A stretch of 64,000 nucleotides of DNA, taken from Lojkania enalia (Eukaryota > Ascomycota > Dothideomycetes > Pleosporales). Positions 48,391 through 59,524 of this stretch are shown piece by piece. The notes beneath the pieces are model-generated. The model was not told the DNA's origin. It was given only the letters and a program-made list of their open reading frames with translations, and searched no databases. Location of the stretch: NCBI GenBank assembly GCA_010094045.1, contig ML986678.1, positions 1 to 64,000 of the forward strand, written 5' to 3'. Within the stretch, counting starts at the first letter, position 1; every line of letters begins with the position of its first letter. The position numbers and the translations under genes are program-made.

Positions 48391-49485
48391 ACGTAAATGA
48401 CACGCGAGCGCGCCGGACAAGCGAGCGTGTCACCTCACACTCTACACGCGCCTTACGTTCTAATAACAATGGCTCAACCTACGAATGTCTAATTAAGCTA
48501 CAACGAAGCATAAATCTCTCTAAATATCTTACCTATTAGTAATAAGCAACTTCAAAGCGAAAGATGCGGCGCTTCTATATAACGTCTCCCAAATAACAAT
48601 ACACCAACGCGACAGAATTGCTGCACGACGCGATTGTGAGCCAAATTCAGAGAATATCACTAAACTAGAAGAGGAGGCTATTATAACACATATACTCGAC
48701 TTTGATTTGCGAGGATTTGCACCCTCTCTAAGTACTATACGAGATATGGCGGATAAGCTGCTTGCTGAGCGCGGCACTAGGCAGGTTGGCTAGAGATCGC
48801 CTAGGAACTTTGTTGAGCCAACTAATAGCCTTAAAACATAATTTAATTAACTATACGATTACTAGAGAGCTCTTTGTAAGGATCCTGAGATTATTAGGGC
48901 CTGACTTGAGCTAATAGCGCATACGAAAGCCATGTACGGTATCTTTATCGAGAATATCTACAACTTCAACGAAGCTAGCTTTATAATGGGCAAAATATCA
49001 CCTAAGCTAGTTGTTACTGGCTTAAAGAGACGCGGCCAGCTAAAAGCTATACATCCAGGTAATTGTGAGTAGGTTATAGTGATCCATGAATCAACTACTA
49101 TTAGGTGGAAGGGTCGAGTCGCTAGCCTTGAAAAAGCAAGACTATCACAACATATAAATAGTGTAAAACAAGCGTATGTAGAAGTAAGACACCTTATTAA
49201 ACGCAGAGGGGGAGAAGATTATTACTCAAAAGGGGGTTAAGCAGCAGCTAGAGGGCGAAATAGGTCAAGGTAAGGCGCGATTAGGTGCGAGCCGACACGC
49301 TTCTCCATGCTGCAGCCGCTACGGAGGGACTAGGCATAGCTTATGTAAGTACGAGAAGGGTACTATAGATACGACTTAATCGCGGATACAATATTATATT
49401 TATAGTATCTTAATACCTTGTGAAAATATATCGTTGTAAAGGTCGGAACGGTTGATATCGTAATGCGCTCGCTTGTCAGTTCCGT
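48391..49485 (+). mobile_element. Internally deleted Fot1/pogo element (about 1.1 kb), decayed
   Basis: The ends read ACGTAAATGACACGCGAGCG (48391-48410) and, inverted, ACGGAACTGACAAGCGAGCG (to 49485), with TA outside each. Translation through stops gives a pogo transposase N-terminus (TRRGG.Y, FARICTLSKYYTRYGG in other frames), then CKDPEIIRA, KAMYGIFIENIYNFNEASF and a SPKLVVTGLKRRGQLKAIHP stretch (about 48990-49060). The catalytic core is deleted, and a C-terminal zinc-knuckle-like tail lies near 49310-49370. Same deletion style and related ends as the element at 42998. Confidence 0.8.
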
Positions 49486-50074
49486 TATAATATACTTAGT
49501 GAAGATTGAAAAAGTCAAGATGCCCGCGTGTTCACTCGCCTGTGGAAGGAGGCATTATAGCTAGAGTTCAGTCTCCTTTATAGTAAACTCCACTGCATTT
49601 ATTTACTGCCGCTAGCTATCGATATCTGTGATAAGAGCATTCTTAAAGTTGCCTGGCATCACAGCTATGTTTGTGCCTGGGGGAATAGGAACGGACGGAA
49701 GCCCACCCTATCGAGGTTAGTTATTATAATTTCCAGTTCTTCCACGAAAGGTCGAGTAGGCTAGCGGCGAGGAGGATGCTTGAGAACTATGCTAGCTTCA
49801 AAGAAGTTGACAAGATGGAAGAACATTAGGCAAGGGTTGGCTATTGAGAGTGTTTACTAGTAACATTGTACTGTACAATGGTGAAGGCAGTAACTGAATT
49901 CCCATCGACTTCCAGACTCCCCACTATGCTTGTTAAGGCACAGTGACGATGATTGCAGGCTTCCAGCTGCCGTACTCTTCATCATCGAGGATACCTAGAT
50001 TTCCGAGGCCGATGCTTCCCGCAATTGCAAAATTAAAAAATCAAAAGGCTAGACAACCACTTAGGAGAACCGAA

Positions 50075-50112
<38 letters not shown>

Positions 50113-50801
50113 TTCAGACAAACCCATCAGCGCATCCAATATTTCATGGTCCATATCGAAAGGTTCACTCTTGGCGCGGACCCTCGATTGTGTAATAATA
50201 GGCCGGGATTGTGGACCAACGACTCGCTAATTCACCGCTTCTATGGCAGAGATCAAGAATGACATTGTGGGAAATATGATTCTCGCTTTTACATTGACTG
50301 TAGTCAAAAAATAAAATAAAAGGCTACGGTCTGCAGTCCTTTGATTGAAAAGAAAGTGGAGAATTTCCGACATGGCACGTGGCTCTCTCGTGCCAATGAG
50401 TTTTTTGTCTCTTCGTTCATCAAAGTATGAAGGCTAAGTGCCACGGTATTTGCAGTTTGTCTACCGTTCTATATACCATAGCACACTTCTTGAGACAGTG
50501 CTAGAGTAAAATTAAGGTACATATTGTTGAACGACATAGTCATATCGGCACTCTCGTAAGCCCTAAGGATGATTGAAACTTTGCCCTTATTGTCACTTTT
50601 GATTATCGTACCGCCCAAGCCAGGCGTGGGAAATAATACATATGCAACTATTTAATGCGTTACATCTTTAGTCGCTAATACAAGCGTGCCGTTAAGTTGC
50701 TCTCTGGCGACCACGAGATCCATCTTTTTGAAGTGACTAGCGTAGATAGCCCAGACTTTACAAAAGCCTTTCCCTCTACGTTAACTACGGAATATCCCTC
50801 C
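49486..50801. other. Gene-free stretch with a long A run
   Basis: No gene is supported. The open frame at 49943-50230 owes its length to the A run (50080-50108, 29 A followed by 6 T), which would read as polylysine, and is not convincing. Confidence 0.5.
50080..50114 (+). repeat. A29T6 homopolymer tract
   Basis: Twenty-nine A followed by six T. It could be the tail of a reverse-transcribed insertion, though I found no LINE or SINE body upstream, or simple slippage. Run length in an assembly is unreliable. Confidence 0.7.
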
Positions 50802-52491
50802 CTAAATGGCGGCTAACGTCCACAGCTTTCGCTGCTCAAGGGGTACGCCCTTTACTATATTCTGAATCGCTAAAAGTTCATGGTTGTAGATCTCTTTGAG
50901 GATCTCATGCGCTCTTTCGGCCGGCGGAGTGTTGTAGGAGAGCTGTAGCGTGTATAGAAGCGCGTCAATATCGCCGGCCTCTGTAGCTTGTACAATATCC
51001 CATTCAAGAGTTGGACGGAGCCCAATTGCTTCACCGTGCAGACTGGTAGGGGTTCGATCCTGGGTCAGCGCTAAACGGATGTGAGTCGTAGTTTCAACTC
51101 TCCCAGTGAGTATTGGAGCACCAGGAACAACTAAAGCCGTCATCCAATGGCTGAGACCTTCAGCCTCTGCAGCATAATTCAAGAACCGGCAATTTATCTC
51201 TCCACACGCTGCACTCGTATTAACAAGGAAATTATAAATTGAGAATCCAGCTTTTCGGAGCGCCCGTACGACTTTCTGCAAGGCTTCCGCGAAGGTATCA
51301 GTGTGATTGTAGTCGTACTGGATCTTGCACATGGATGCCCAGCAATGGACCAAGTCGGCTTGAAATTTTGCTTCCCGTTTGCTGATGCTGATTGCGTTGA
51401 GCATGGTTATTATACGGGCTCGAAATGCCGCTTCTGGAGTCCGTTTGGCGAGCACTAGTGTGCCGTCAGCTTTCTATACAGCAGACCACTTTCTGGAGTT
51501 GTTGGCTTACTATAGCCTTCACATCTCGTGTGTGCCAACATATTCCCTCGGTATTCGGGCTTGAGCTCCCTATCAATCTATTCGTGTGTATTGTAGCAGT
51601 CCATCGGCATGAGTTGCTTCACTTTAGTCCACAGGGCTGGAATACCCCCTCTTGGAATGCCTTCAAATCCCTCCATTGCTTCCTGGCCACAGACAAGTTT
51701 GTGCTCGCAGAGTCTCCATGCCTGAAAACTAACTACACTCTTGAATCGAGCATATGGAGTCCCAATTGTCCCATCGGGATCAACCTCTAAGACGAGCTGC
51801 AAATCCTTAGCTAGTGCCCATTCTTGGAAGGTCCACGCTCGGCGCCAGTAGCTCCACTCATGAAATCTCTCCCAAAGCTTGTTTATCTGGCCAAAGAATT
51901 TGCGGATCAGATGGTGCTGATCCCACACGAGAGTATCGAGCAGCGGATAACTTCGAGAGTTCAAAGGGACATTACTAAGCACATACGCCTTGTATCCTAT
52001 CTCTTTCAATAAGTCGAATGCCCCCCTGTCGCCAGCGGGAAAAGCACGATGAAAGGGTCGGCGGCGTAGAATATATCTCTCATAACCGCGATCTGGGCTG
52101 CCTTGTCCTTCTCGTCGTCCTGGTCGATTGACAGCGCGTCTATCCACACCTGACAATTCACAGTCGATGCTAGATGAAACAGATTGGGAAGTCGACTGGC
52201 ACTAGCCACTGGAACCGTTTTGCATGCAGAACATCCGTCACATTTGATTGCAACCGGGCCCGTGTCTCCTCAGACGTACGAGACTACTGCATACCTTCCT
52301 TTTGGGACTCCGCAAATGATCTCTACACCTCGATCGTCGGCCTCCACGACGTATTGGTGAGAACAGCTTCGACACGCTGTCACGCGAAACTCTTCTGGAA
52401 ACCGTTCTATACGCTGTTCGCGTTCTTCTGCGCTCACACGGCCGGATGGGAGATAGATAGTATCGATACGCCGTTGCTCGTTCCCAAGCAT
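50802..52491 (-). pseudogene. HET domain protein, broken by a nonsense codon and frameshifts
   Basis: Starting at 52491, GRYAVVSYV is followed by TGA where the family has tryptophan (YVWG), then in the same frame KCDGCSACKTVPVASASRLP and WIDALSIDQDD. Near 52040 the frame changes within VLFP/AGDRGAFDLL (one base missing). YWRRAWTFQEWALAKD (about 51830-51790) is the HET signature for this subgroup. After NTHE a stop follows. The C-terminal part (SISKREAKFQADLVHCWASM, then IYNFLVNTSAACGEINCRF) is open in a third frame from 51455 to 50802; an intron could explain that last shift but not the first two lesions. G-to-A at the TGG codon fits RIP-like mutation. Confidence 0.75.
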
Positions 52492-54045
52492 GGCAGTCCA
52501 GTTTCTGTTGATTTAAACGGTAATTGGTGACTAAGTGACGCTGTCATGGATGACACTATGGGAGATGTGATGGAGTTTGCGTCAAAAAATGTTGTCTCTG
52601 AGAGAAGTATTGACAGAGACGGCTTGCTTGGCAGCTGAAGCCCAAACACCTCGCCTGACTTTCTCCCATTGCTACGTAACAGTAAGTAAAACTTCTGTAA
52701 ATATCTTCACCCACACTCATGCTTGGGCGGGGGGAAGCTGCGACTGCTTCTTTCACTGCCATAATAGCAGCTCGCACAGGAGCCACGCAGGAAGCTGGCC
52801 GCCACCACGCACTCTGTAAAAGGTCCGCTGCTGCAGGCAGAGTGGCTACCTTGAGTCCTCATGTAGGTGGTTAGTCCGTGGCCAATCATAAGCAACATTC
52901 TTAAATCTAAGGGATTACATCTTCCTATGACACTGTAAATAGAATCATTCCCCTTCACATACTTTGCAGATATCTTTCTAATTGTCCCTTCACAGTTGCG
53001 TTCGCCTATTTGTCCATTTCAAAACTTAATTAGGGCAAGCCCCCTTTCTTAGTAATGATTTAGAGGTCCAAAGTGCGACTTAAGCAACCTTTTAAGTTTA
53101 GATCAACTCAACCACCACGACAATGACACTGATGCAGATTCATCGCAGCAATCAGCTATAGCGCCTGTAATATTGCGAAGCGACTATTTATGTAATTCCT
53201 CTAGGTCACTATTCAAGATGTCTCAGCTCTACTAGACTCTAAACACCGCACTACAATAGGACTAGAAAGTGATATTCACATCTATTCTTATTATAAACAC
53301 GATTTACTACACATCTCTTATTGTAACAATAATTTCTATTCCGTTCGTAGCAGTCCGCAACGTTACTATATACATCATGCTAACCGTGCTGGTTTTCCTT
53401 TCCCCTATACTCTGATGGTTCCTGGAATCGGGCCAGAGCAGCCGTATAACTAGGAAGGCATCGTCTTCCGTGCTGAGTGATCCCAGAAACGGGGCCCCCC
53501 AAGATCAGGACACCAGTTCAGGCTATTGCTGACGATGCATTTAGCTGACAGATTTGTGTGGCCTGTGGGCCTTTGTCGACTAACTCTCACCATGCTAATA
53601 AGCACACCTAACACTATTCCAAGTTCTCACCACACGTATCCTTCGCTTCGACTTGCAATGCTCCACCAATGAACTAAACGAGCACTAAAATCCCGCAAAA
53701 AGGATGCCCATCTATCTGCAGGGAGCCGCAAAGGGCCACTGAAGCTCTCGTCTGGCCGAGTTCACCTGATGTGTCCTATCCTCGTAGAGCCAAGGAAGAA
53801 ACCCGACCGGTTGAGATTTAGATAGAGGTAACAGAGTATCTCTGAAGGGATAGCGTGGATCATATACAAGGAATTTTTAAAATTATGGTGACGAAGGAGC
53901 CCAGCCGGTTCGGGATGTTTCGGTCGGACCCTTTCCGACTAGGAAGGCAGGCTGGGGAGATGGTTTGACAGCTAGAATTTTTAACAGAGCCCTTCTGCGC
54001 AAGAATTTTGCAGAGATCAGATTGTACGCACTTTACTCAGCCTCA
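52492..54045. other. Gene-free stretch
   Basis: About 1.5 kb with only short chance frames and no recognised domain, RNA or transposon sequence. Confidence 0.45.
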
Positions 54046-54094
54046 TCATGATATGATATGCATCCGTAGCCTCGGTGCTGGTGGTCGACGCAAC

Positions 54095-54535
54095 CTATTT
54101 CGAGTATGGTGGCGATAATAGTATGGACCCGACAAAGGCGGCATTAGTAGCTGTAGCATCATTTGGATTGAACTCGGGGAGGGCGGTTTGTGCTGGTGCG
54201 AAACGAAGAGTGCACGTTGCGCTATCGTCTTCATTTTGCAATTCGTCAAGGGACGAGGCCGTCGGCTCGAGGTCGGAGTTCCAGGCTAGCTTGCAAGGTG
54301 AATGTCTTGTCCACGAGGCTTTCGAGCATTTCAAGAAAGTGTATCTCTCAGACATGTGCATCTTCGGCACGCCTGGCCAAAGGTCTGCTTGGTTTTCCAC
54401 GAGGCTATTTAGACTGGCCTTCCAATCACCCTTAAGCGAGCACTCTCGTGCATTTCTTCGCGACTCAGCCCAAAATGTCAATACCAACCCGTTAAGGTGT
54501 GAAGCAGCTTGTGGTCCATCTACAGCAGCCGCCAC
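54095..54535 (-). CDS. Hypothetical small open frame, doubtful
   Basis: A 146-codon frame begins MAAAVDGPQAASHLNGLVL, with no recognised motif, and has no obvious splice continuation. A partly overlapping 192-codon frame on the plus strand (54075-54653) competes with it. Either may be chance. Confidence 0.2.
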   Translation of the reverse strand: MAAAVDGPQAASHLNGLVLTFWAESRRNARECSLKGDWKASLNSLVENQADLWPGVPKMHMSERYTFLKCSKASWTRHSPCKLAWNSDLEPTASSLDELQNEDDSATCTLRFAPAQTALPEFNPNDATATNAAFVGSILLSPPYSK

Positions 54536-54712
54536 TTCATTCTCTCACGACTTGATTCCTAGTATTCATCGCACCTCGTCGTCGATTGGGGGCGGAACGT
54601 CGGCCAACTTGTCAACCAACACGCTAGCGTGGTACATATTCCGTGTACGGTAGGTTTGCAGCGATAGTTTTTCTGCTAGGACTCGGCGTTCGAGATCCGT
54701 GAGAAGTACATA

Positions 54713-54865
54713 GTGTCACATGTTCTACTATCCTATTATAGTTGGTCTGTTTTTTTCAGGCCTATATAGTCTCGCCATCGTCAGCTTCTACCGAGGCAGG
54801 CCACTTACCCTCCTTCAATACATCAATATTTGCCTCAGCAATTGATGCTCCCTGATACGCGACGC
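54713..54865 (-). repeat. Dispersed repeat, copy B (inverted partner at 38979-39130)
   Basis: See the copy at 38979. Here the minus strand encodes VAYQGASIAEANIDVLKEGK and ends GETI-stop at 54762. It is the 3' end of a 124-codon frame (54762-55136) of unknown nature. Confidence 0.75.
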
Positions 54866-55286
54866 ATAGCGTTTCGCGCCGCGCCGCCATCGACCGCTCG
54901 TGGGCGCGCTTCGAGGCGTTGGGGGTGCTGCCATCATCTCTGGATCGCAGACAGCCGCACAGCTTTCTGCCCAGTGCTGAAGCGATGATTCGGTCGCCTC
55001 GTGAGTCGATTGTTGGGTGGAGCAGAGCTCTTCGGTCAGCGCAAGCGGCCGCGACGATGGATTCGATGGAGGCGGTGAGAATGCGCGTAGTGCATCGACG
55101 CCGGCAGATTACGTTTTGCGGCGCTTCGCAGTGCAAGTGCTGCAGCGAGAGGATTGCCTGATGTTGCTTTCAGATACCCGTCGCTTCATCGTATGGTATA
55201 TGTAAATGCATAGTGTGCTAGGATTGAGATAGTAGAGTGCTTGAGCGCTTGTGGTGTTGAGAGCGATCACGAGCGAACCCCACCAT

Positions 55287-55396
55287 AGAAACCACTCTCG
55301 GACACCACTCCGGGTGCAAGTAGTGGCAACAACCACCGCAACGTCAGATACAAATTATTTCAGATAGTTTCAACACCTCTCACACAAGATCAGAGC
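55287..55396 (+). repeat. Paralogous empty site for the solo LTR at 59317
   Basis: The sequence GACACCACT...CAAGTAGTGGCAAC followed directly by AACCACC..AACGTCAGATACAAATT matches the left and right flanks of the third solo LTR (59287-59316 and 59520-59591). Here a single GCAAC (55326-55330) takes the place of the LTR plus its duplicated GCAAC. Confidence 0.8.
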
Positions 55397-55701
55397 CGAT
55401 GCAGGTCGATCATCCTCCCTGGTGGTGGCAACTCAAAGTACCATTCTCACATAGGCTACACCTCACGACGATTAGTAAGTGAAGTGCTGTGCCTTGGCTA
55501 TGCTGTTTTTATATTACATCTGGCCTACCGTTTTAAATACAGCCTACCTGCTAACCTGCCTTGAAATCATTCTGCTTGCTAAGTTCTATAACCTCTAGCT
55601 ACCATTTTGTGAGGATTTCGCGAGATGATATTGTATAAGGATGTTGAGGACCCAAGACTACCGTCAGCAGCTCAGAGCAGTCCTCCATTAAGGAAATTGC
55701 T
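55397..55701. other. Intergenic, 3' flank of the NLR gene
   Basis: No coding sequence supported. Confidence 0.45.
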
Positions 55702-58700
55702 TTACTTTATAGTGCCTTGACCCTTTAATGTGAATGCGGGGTTCTTCATGCTGGGCAACATAGAAGGATGCTCGTCCCCAAGCGCCCTCTTGAACGTCTC
55801 CATCAGCTGCACCTCCAGCTCTTCAGCCTCCTTCTACCGCCCTTGATTCCGGTACATCGACGCCAGGTTAGCCATGCTGGTCAGCGTGTCTGGATGCTTG
55901 TCCCCAAGTACCCTCTTTCTCGTCTCTATTACCTGCACCTCCAACTCTTCAGCCTCCTTCCACCGCCCTTGATTCGAAAACGTCGACGCCAGGTTAGCCG
56001 TGCTGGTCAGCGTGTCTGGATGCTCGTCCCCAAGCACCCTCTTCCTCGTCTCTATCAACTGCAACTCCAGCTCTTCAGCCTCCTTCCACCGCCCTTGATT
56101 CCGGTACGTCGACGCCAGGTTAGCTATGCTGATTAGCGTGGAAGGATGTTCATCCCCAAGCACCCTCTTGGACGTCTCTATTACTTGCACCTCCAGTTCT
56201 TCAGCCTCCTTCCACCGCCCTTGATTCTGGTACGTCGACGCTAGGTTAGCCATGCTGGTTAGCGTATCTGGATGCTCATCCCCAAACACCCTCTTTCTCG
56301 TCTCTACCGTTTGCACCTCCAGCTCTTCAGCCTCCTTCCACCGCCCTTGGTTCTGATACGTCAACGCTAGGTTAGCAATGCTGGTCAGCGTGTCTGGATG
56401 CTCGTCCCCAAGTATCCTCTTGAACGTCTTTATCACTTGCACCTCCAGCTTTTCAGCCTCCTTCCACCGCCCTTGATTCCGGTACGTCGACGCCAGGTTA
56501 GCCATACTGGTCAGCGTGTCTAGATTCTCGTCCCCAAGTACCTTCTTTCTCATCTCCATTACTTGCACCTCTAGCTCTTCAGCCTCCTTCCACCGCCCTT
56601 GGTTCCAAAATGTCGACGCCAGGTTGGCTATGCTGGATAGCGTGTCTGGGTGGTCATCCCCAAACGCCCTTTTTCTCGTCTCCATCACTTGTACCTCCAG
56701 CTCTTCAGCCTCCTTCCACCGTCCTTAATTCCAAAACGTCGACGCCAGGTGAGCCATACTAGTTAGCGTGTCTGGATGCTCGTCCCCATACACCTTCTTA
56801 AACTTCTCCATTACTTGCGTAAATAGTTCTTCAGACTCGTTATACCGTCCATCACTATGTAGCGTTATAGCATACTTCCATGCCAGGGTTAGCCTATCCC
56901 CGTCCTCTTGTTCAACGATACTATGTGACAGAGTGTATTTAACATGCGGAAGTAATCTTCTCCACTTACTTCTACTACTGTGGTCATAGTCTGGGAATAC
57001 CCTAAGTAGCTGGATAATAGTATTTTGGGTCTGTTGGTCTAGCCTTTCTTGCTTTTGAAGCCACTCCCGTAGAGCGTGATGTACTAGTTGGTGGAGATCG
57101 AGTGCGGACTCGGCAGGTCGCCTTGTAATAAGCGCGTAGTTGTTGAGAGTTTTTATCGCGTCTTCTCTTTCACGAGGCGAGGATGCTTCCAGAAGATCGA
57201 GTGGGATGTCTTTTCGGTCTACGCAGGCCGCAAGAAATGGATAGTCTACCGCCAATGCACTATTACAGCGGATTTGGTCCATAGAGATGAATAGTGTGGT
57301 AGCTACAGGACCCGTTGTACTATACTCCTGTAGCTTGTCCTTAGGCAATTCGCTGCTACGCTCGAGAACTTCTTCCTTTTTCCTAACTAGTCTTGATCGG
57401 TACTTTTGCAGCGTGATGTTTCTGGTATTAATATAGGCTGCTGCTTGAACAATTGCTAGGGGGAGATATAATAGCTCTTGTAGTAAAAGCTTCGCCTTCT
57501 GCTGCTCACTTCCTAAGACCGGAGTGTTTAAGTAGTTTTCTAACATTATTTGGGCTGTTCTTAGTGTTATTGCCCCTAACTCTATAGTGTTTTGTAACGC
57601 TAACCTCTTCGCTATATTACTATTAGTTGTTATATAGATGATGGAACATAAATTAGACTGTGGTAGATAGTCGATCAAGTTGGCTGCTCGTGCTGTAGAT
57701 AACCTGTTGGACCCTAGGTTTATGTCCTCTATGTTATTAAAAATTAACAAATACTGCCTTGGTCTCTTCCTACTTAGATAAGGTTTCACTAGCTGCTTAA
57801 TATCTGCCTCCTCATCGTCCCAACCAGGAATGTTGAGCTTTCGGGCAATACTTGCATACGATTGATGGAGACTGCCTATATCGCTTGCATCAATCCAGAA
57901 AACTGAGCAGCTCTTGCTCTTTTGTCTTGTTCTGTACGCAAGCTCAAGCGCTAGCTGTGATTTGCCTGTTCCTGCGCGTCCTACTATCGCCATTATTGTT
58001 GTTTGCTTGTCTCTGAAGAGCTTTACTTCCAGTTCAACGAGCTCTGACTCTCGACCGACAAAATGATTGTTCTGTGAAAATGGAATGGTTGATGGTGCAC
58101 TACCGGCAGCCTCTACTTCCACCTGGAGTCTTCGCAATGCTTTCTCTTTTCCCTCGCCATAGGTGGTAGGCATGAAGATACTAAGGATTCCAAGTAGGCA
58201 GTATATAATGTCTTCTTCTTCGGTTGTTCTGCGATTTCTAGCCCACTCCGTTCGCTCGGATTTGGTAAATTGGTCTAAGGGACAATTCCCCAATGCCTCA
58301 AGCGGAATGCTAGTAATCTCATGTACTAGCTGCTTGAGAGATGTTTTATCGCCTATCCACCGCCCGTCACAGGAAAAGAACTCGACTGATGTCGGAGCAA
58401 TAAGCTCTTGAAGTGTCCAACCTCGAGTGAACCATTCGCTTGCCCGAAACGATGCCTCCCAGTTGCTTTGTTGGGGGGTTTCCTCTATTGCAGTGGACAC
58501 TGAAACGGCTGATAGGAATACGTAGCATTTTGCCGCATTTTTATACCAACGAAACATCGAGTTAATCGCTTTCGAACGCTCACAAAGGTTCCATCTATCA
58601 ATGCAACAAGTATCGATCCAGAAGTACTGGAGCTGATCCTGGGCCGCCTGTTTGGCGCAGAACTCAATCTTTCGATAACCATCCTTCTCTTTATAGGTGT

Positions 58701-58833
58701 TGCTTCCTAGATCTTCAAAGAGAACCTCAGAATCTCCCCATCTGTGTGAAAGGATTGCATATGGCGGGATGGTCTTCCCATGAAAGACTGTCGAGGCGAG
58801 TCTCTTGGAATAGTCGAAATGAAGAAGTCGCAT
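55702..58833 (-). pseudogene. HET-NB-ARC-TPR protein (fungal NLR) with two stop codons in the TPR array
   Basis: One frame from 58833 to 55702 (1044 codons) is interrupted by TAA at 56725-56727 and TAG at 55834-55836. The first 702 residues are open. A HET domain spans about residues 1-230 (PPYAILSHRWGDSEVLFEDL, YFWIDTCCID at 70-79, an FTRGWTLQELIAP stretch). The NB-ARC domain starts near 255 with P-loop GRAGTGKS (285-292), a Walker B-like YLLIFNNIED and an LPLAIVQAAAYI region. The TPR array follows from about 660. HET effector plus STAND ATPase plus repeats is the architecture of fungal NLRs that control heterokaryon incompatibility. The stops fall at a Gln of NQGRW and a Trp of GRWKEAEE, as C-to-T and G-to-A would give. 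The 702-residue product with a single TPR might still be made, so complete loss of function is not certain. Confidence 0.8.
55740..56724 (-). repeat. Near-identical 126-bp TPR repeat array
   Basis: Seven complete 42-residue units plus a divergent last unit follow the stop at 56725. The core of each is GRWKEAEELEVQVIETRKRV followed by LGDEHPDTLTSMANLASTY and a short linker. DNA identity between units is very high, far above what fold conservation needs, which points to recent expansion or gene conversion. Confidence 0.88.
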
Positions 58834-59316
58834 GGCTACTACATCGGTTCCGGGACGGGAGAGCAGAGAGCGCCAACGATTCGGGGCAAGCGGCTGTCTA
58901 GAATTGACTAAGATAGCGGCTACGAACCTTGGGGAGAGAAGAAGCGGTTGATGGATTGTGATGGCCGGGGGCAGGCTATAAAGGCAGCCTGCCGAGGCGG
59001 TGCTCGCGAATGCGTTGCACTAGCTCAGCCCCAGCGCCCACCGTGGCTGCGCGCGCTGCAACCAGCAGGTTATCCCTTCCATATTCAAACTTCCAACAGT
59101 ACTACTCTAAAACAATAATTTGTCCAGTTTGTTTACAGCTTCATATTCAAACGGAGATTCTTATGCTGCCTTAGCTCCTTCGCTGTATGCGATGCCGATA
59201 GAGGCGATCGCAAACTCTAGTTGCCGCGCAGAGTTTCGAATCCCACCTTGCTGTGCCGTAATAGGTTACCATGGGAACTAATCTTGGACACCACTGCCAG
59301 TACAAGTAGTGGCAAC
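58834..59316. other. Upstream region of the NLR gene
   Basis: Presumed promoter and leader. No open frame or repeat of note until the solo LTR. Confidence 0.45.
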
Positions 59317-59519
59317 TGTGGTGAGAGGCGAATCTTGTCTCAGGGAGGGAGATGAGGAGCTGAACTGCTTGATTGAAGATGGCCAGCGGGCCATATTTAT
59401 GTACATGAAAAAGGGGTATATCAGCTGATATCCAGCGTGATATCCGGCGTGATATCGACCGTGATATCGTACGTCGATATCTGATACAGCTCGGCAGACT
59501 AGCCAAAATCCCCATAACA
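59317..59519 (-). repeat. Solo LTR, copy 3 (203 bp)
   Basis: On the minus strand it starts TGTTATGGGG and ends CACCACA. The duplicated target GCAAC flanks it (59312-59316 and 59520-59524). It is nearly identical to copies 1 and 2, in opposite orientation. It lies about 480 bp upstream of the NLR start. Confidence 0.92.
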
Positions 59520-59524
59520 GCAAC

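Noticed and set aside
49943..50230. 95-codon open frame with a polylysine segment
   Set aside because: Its length depends on the A29 run and it has no domain or conserved start.
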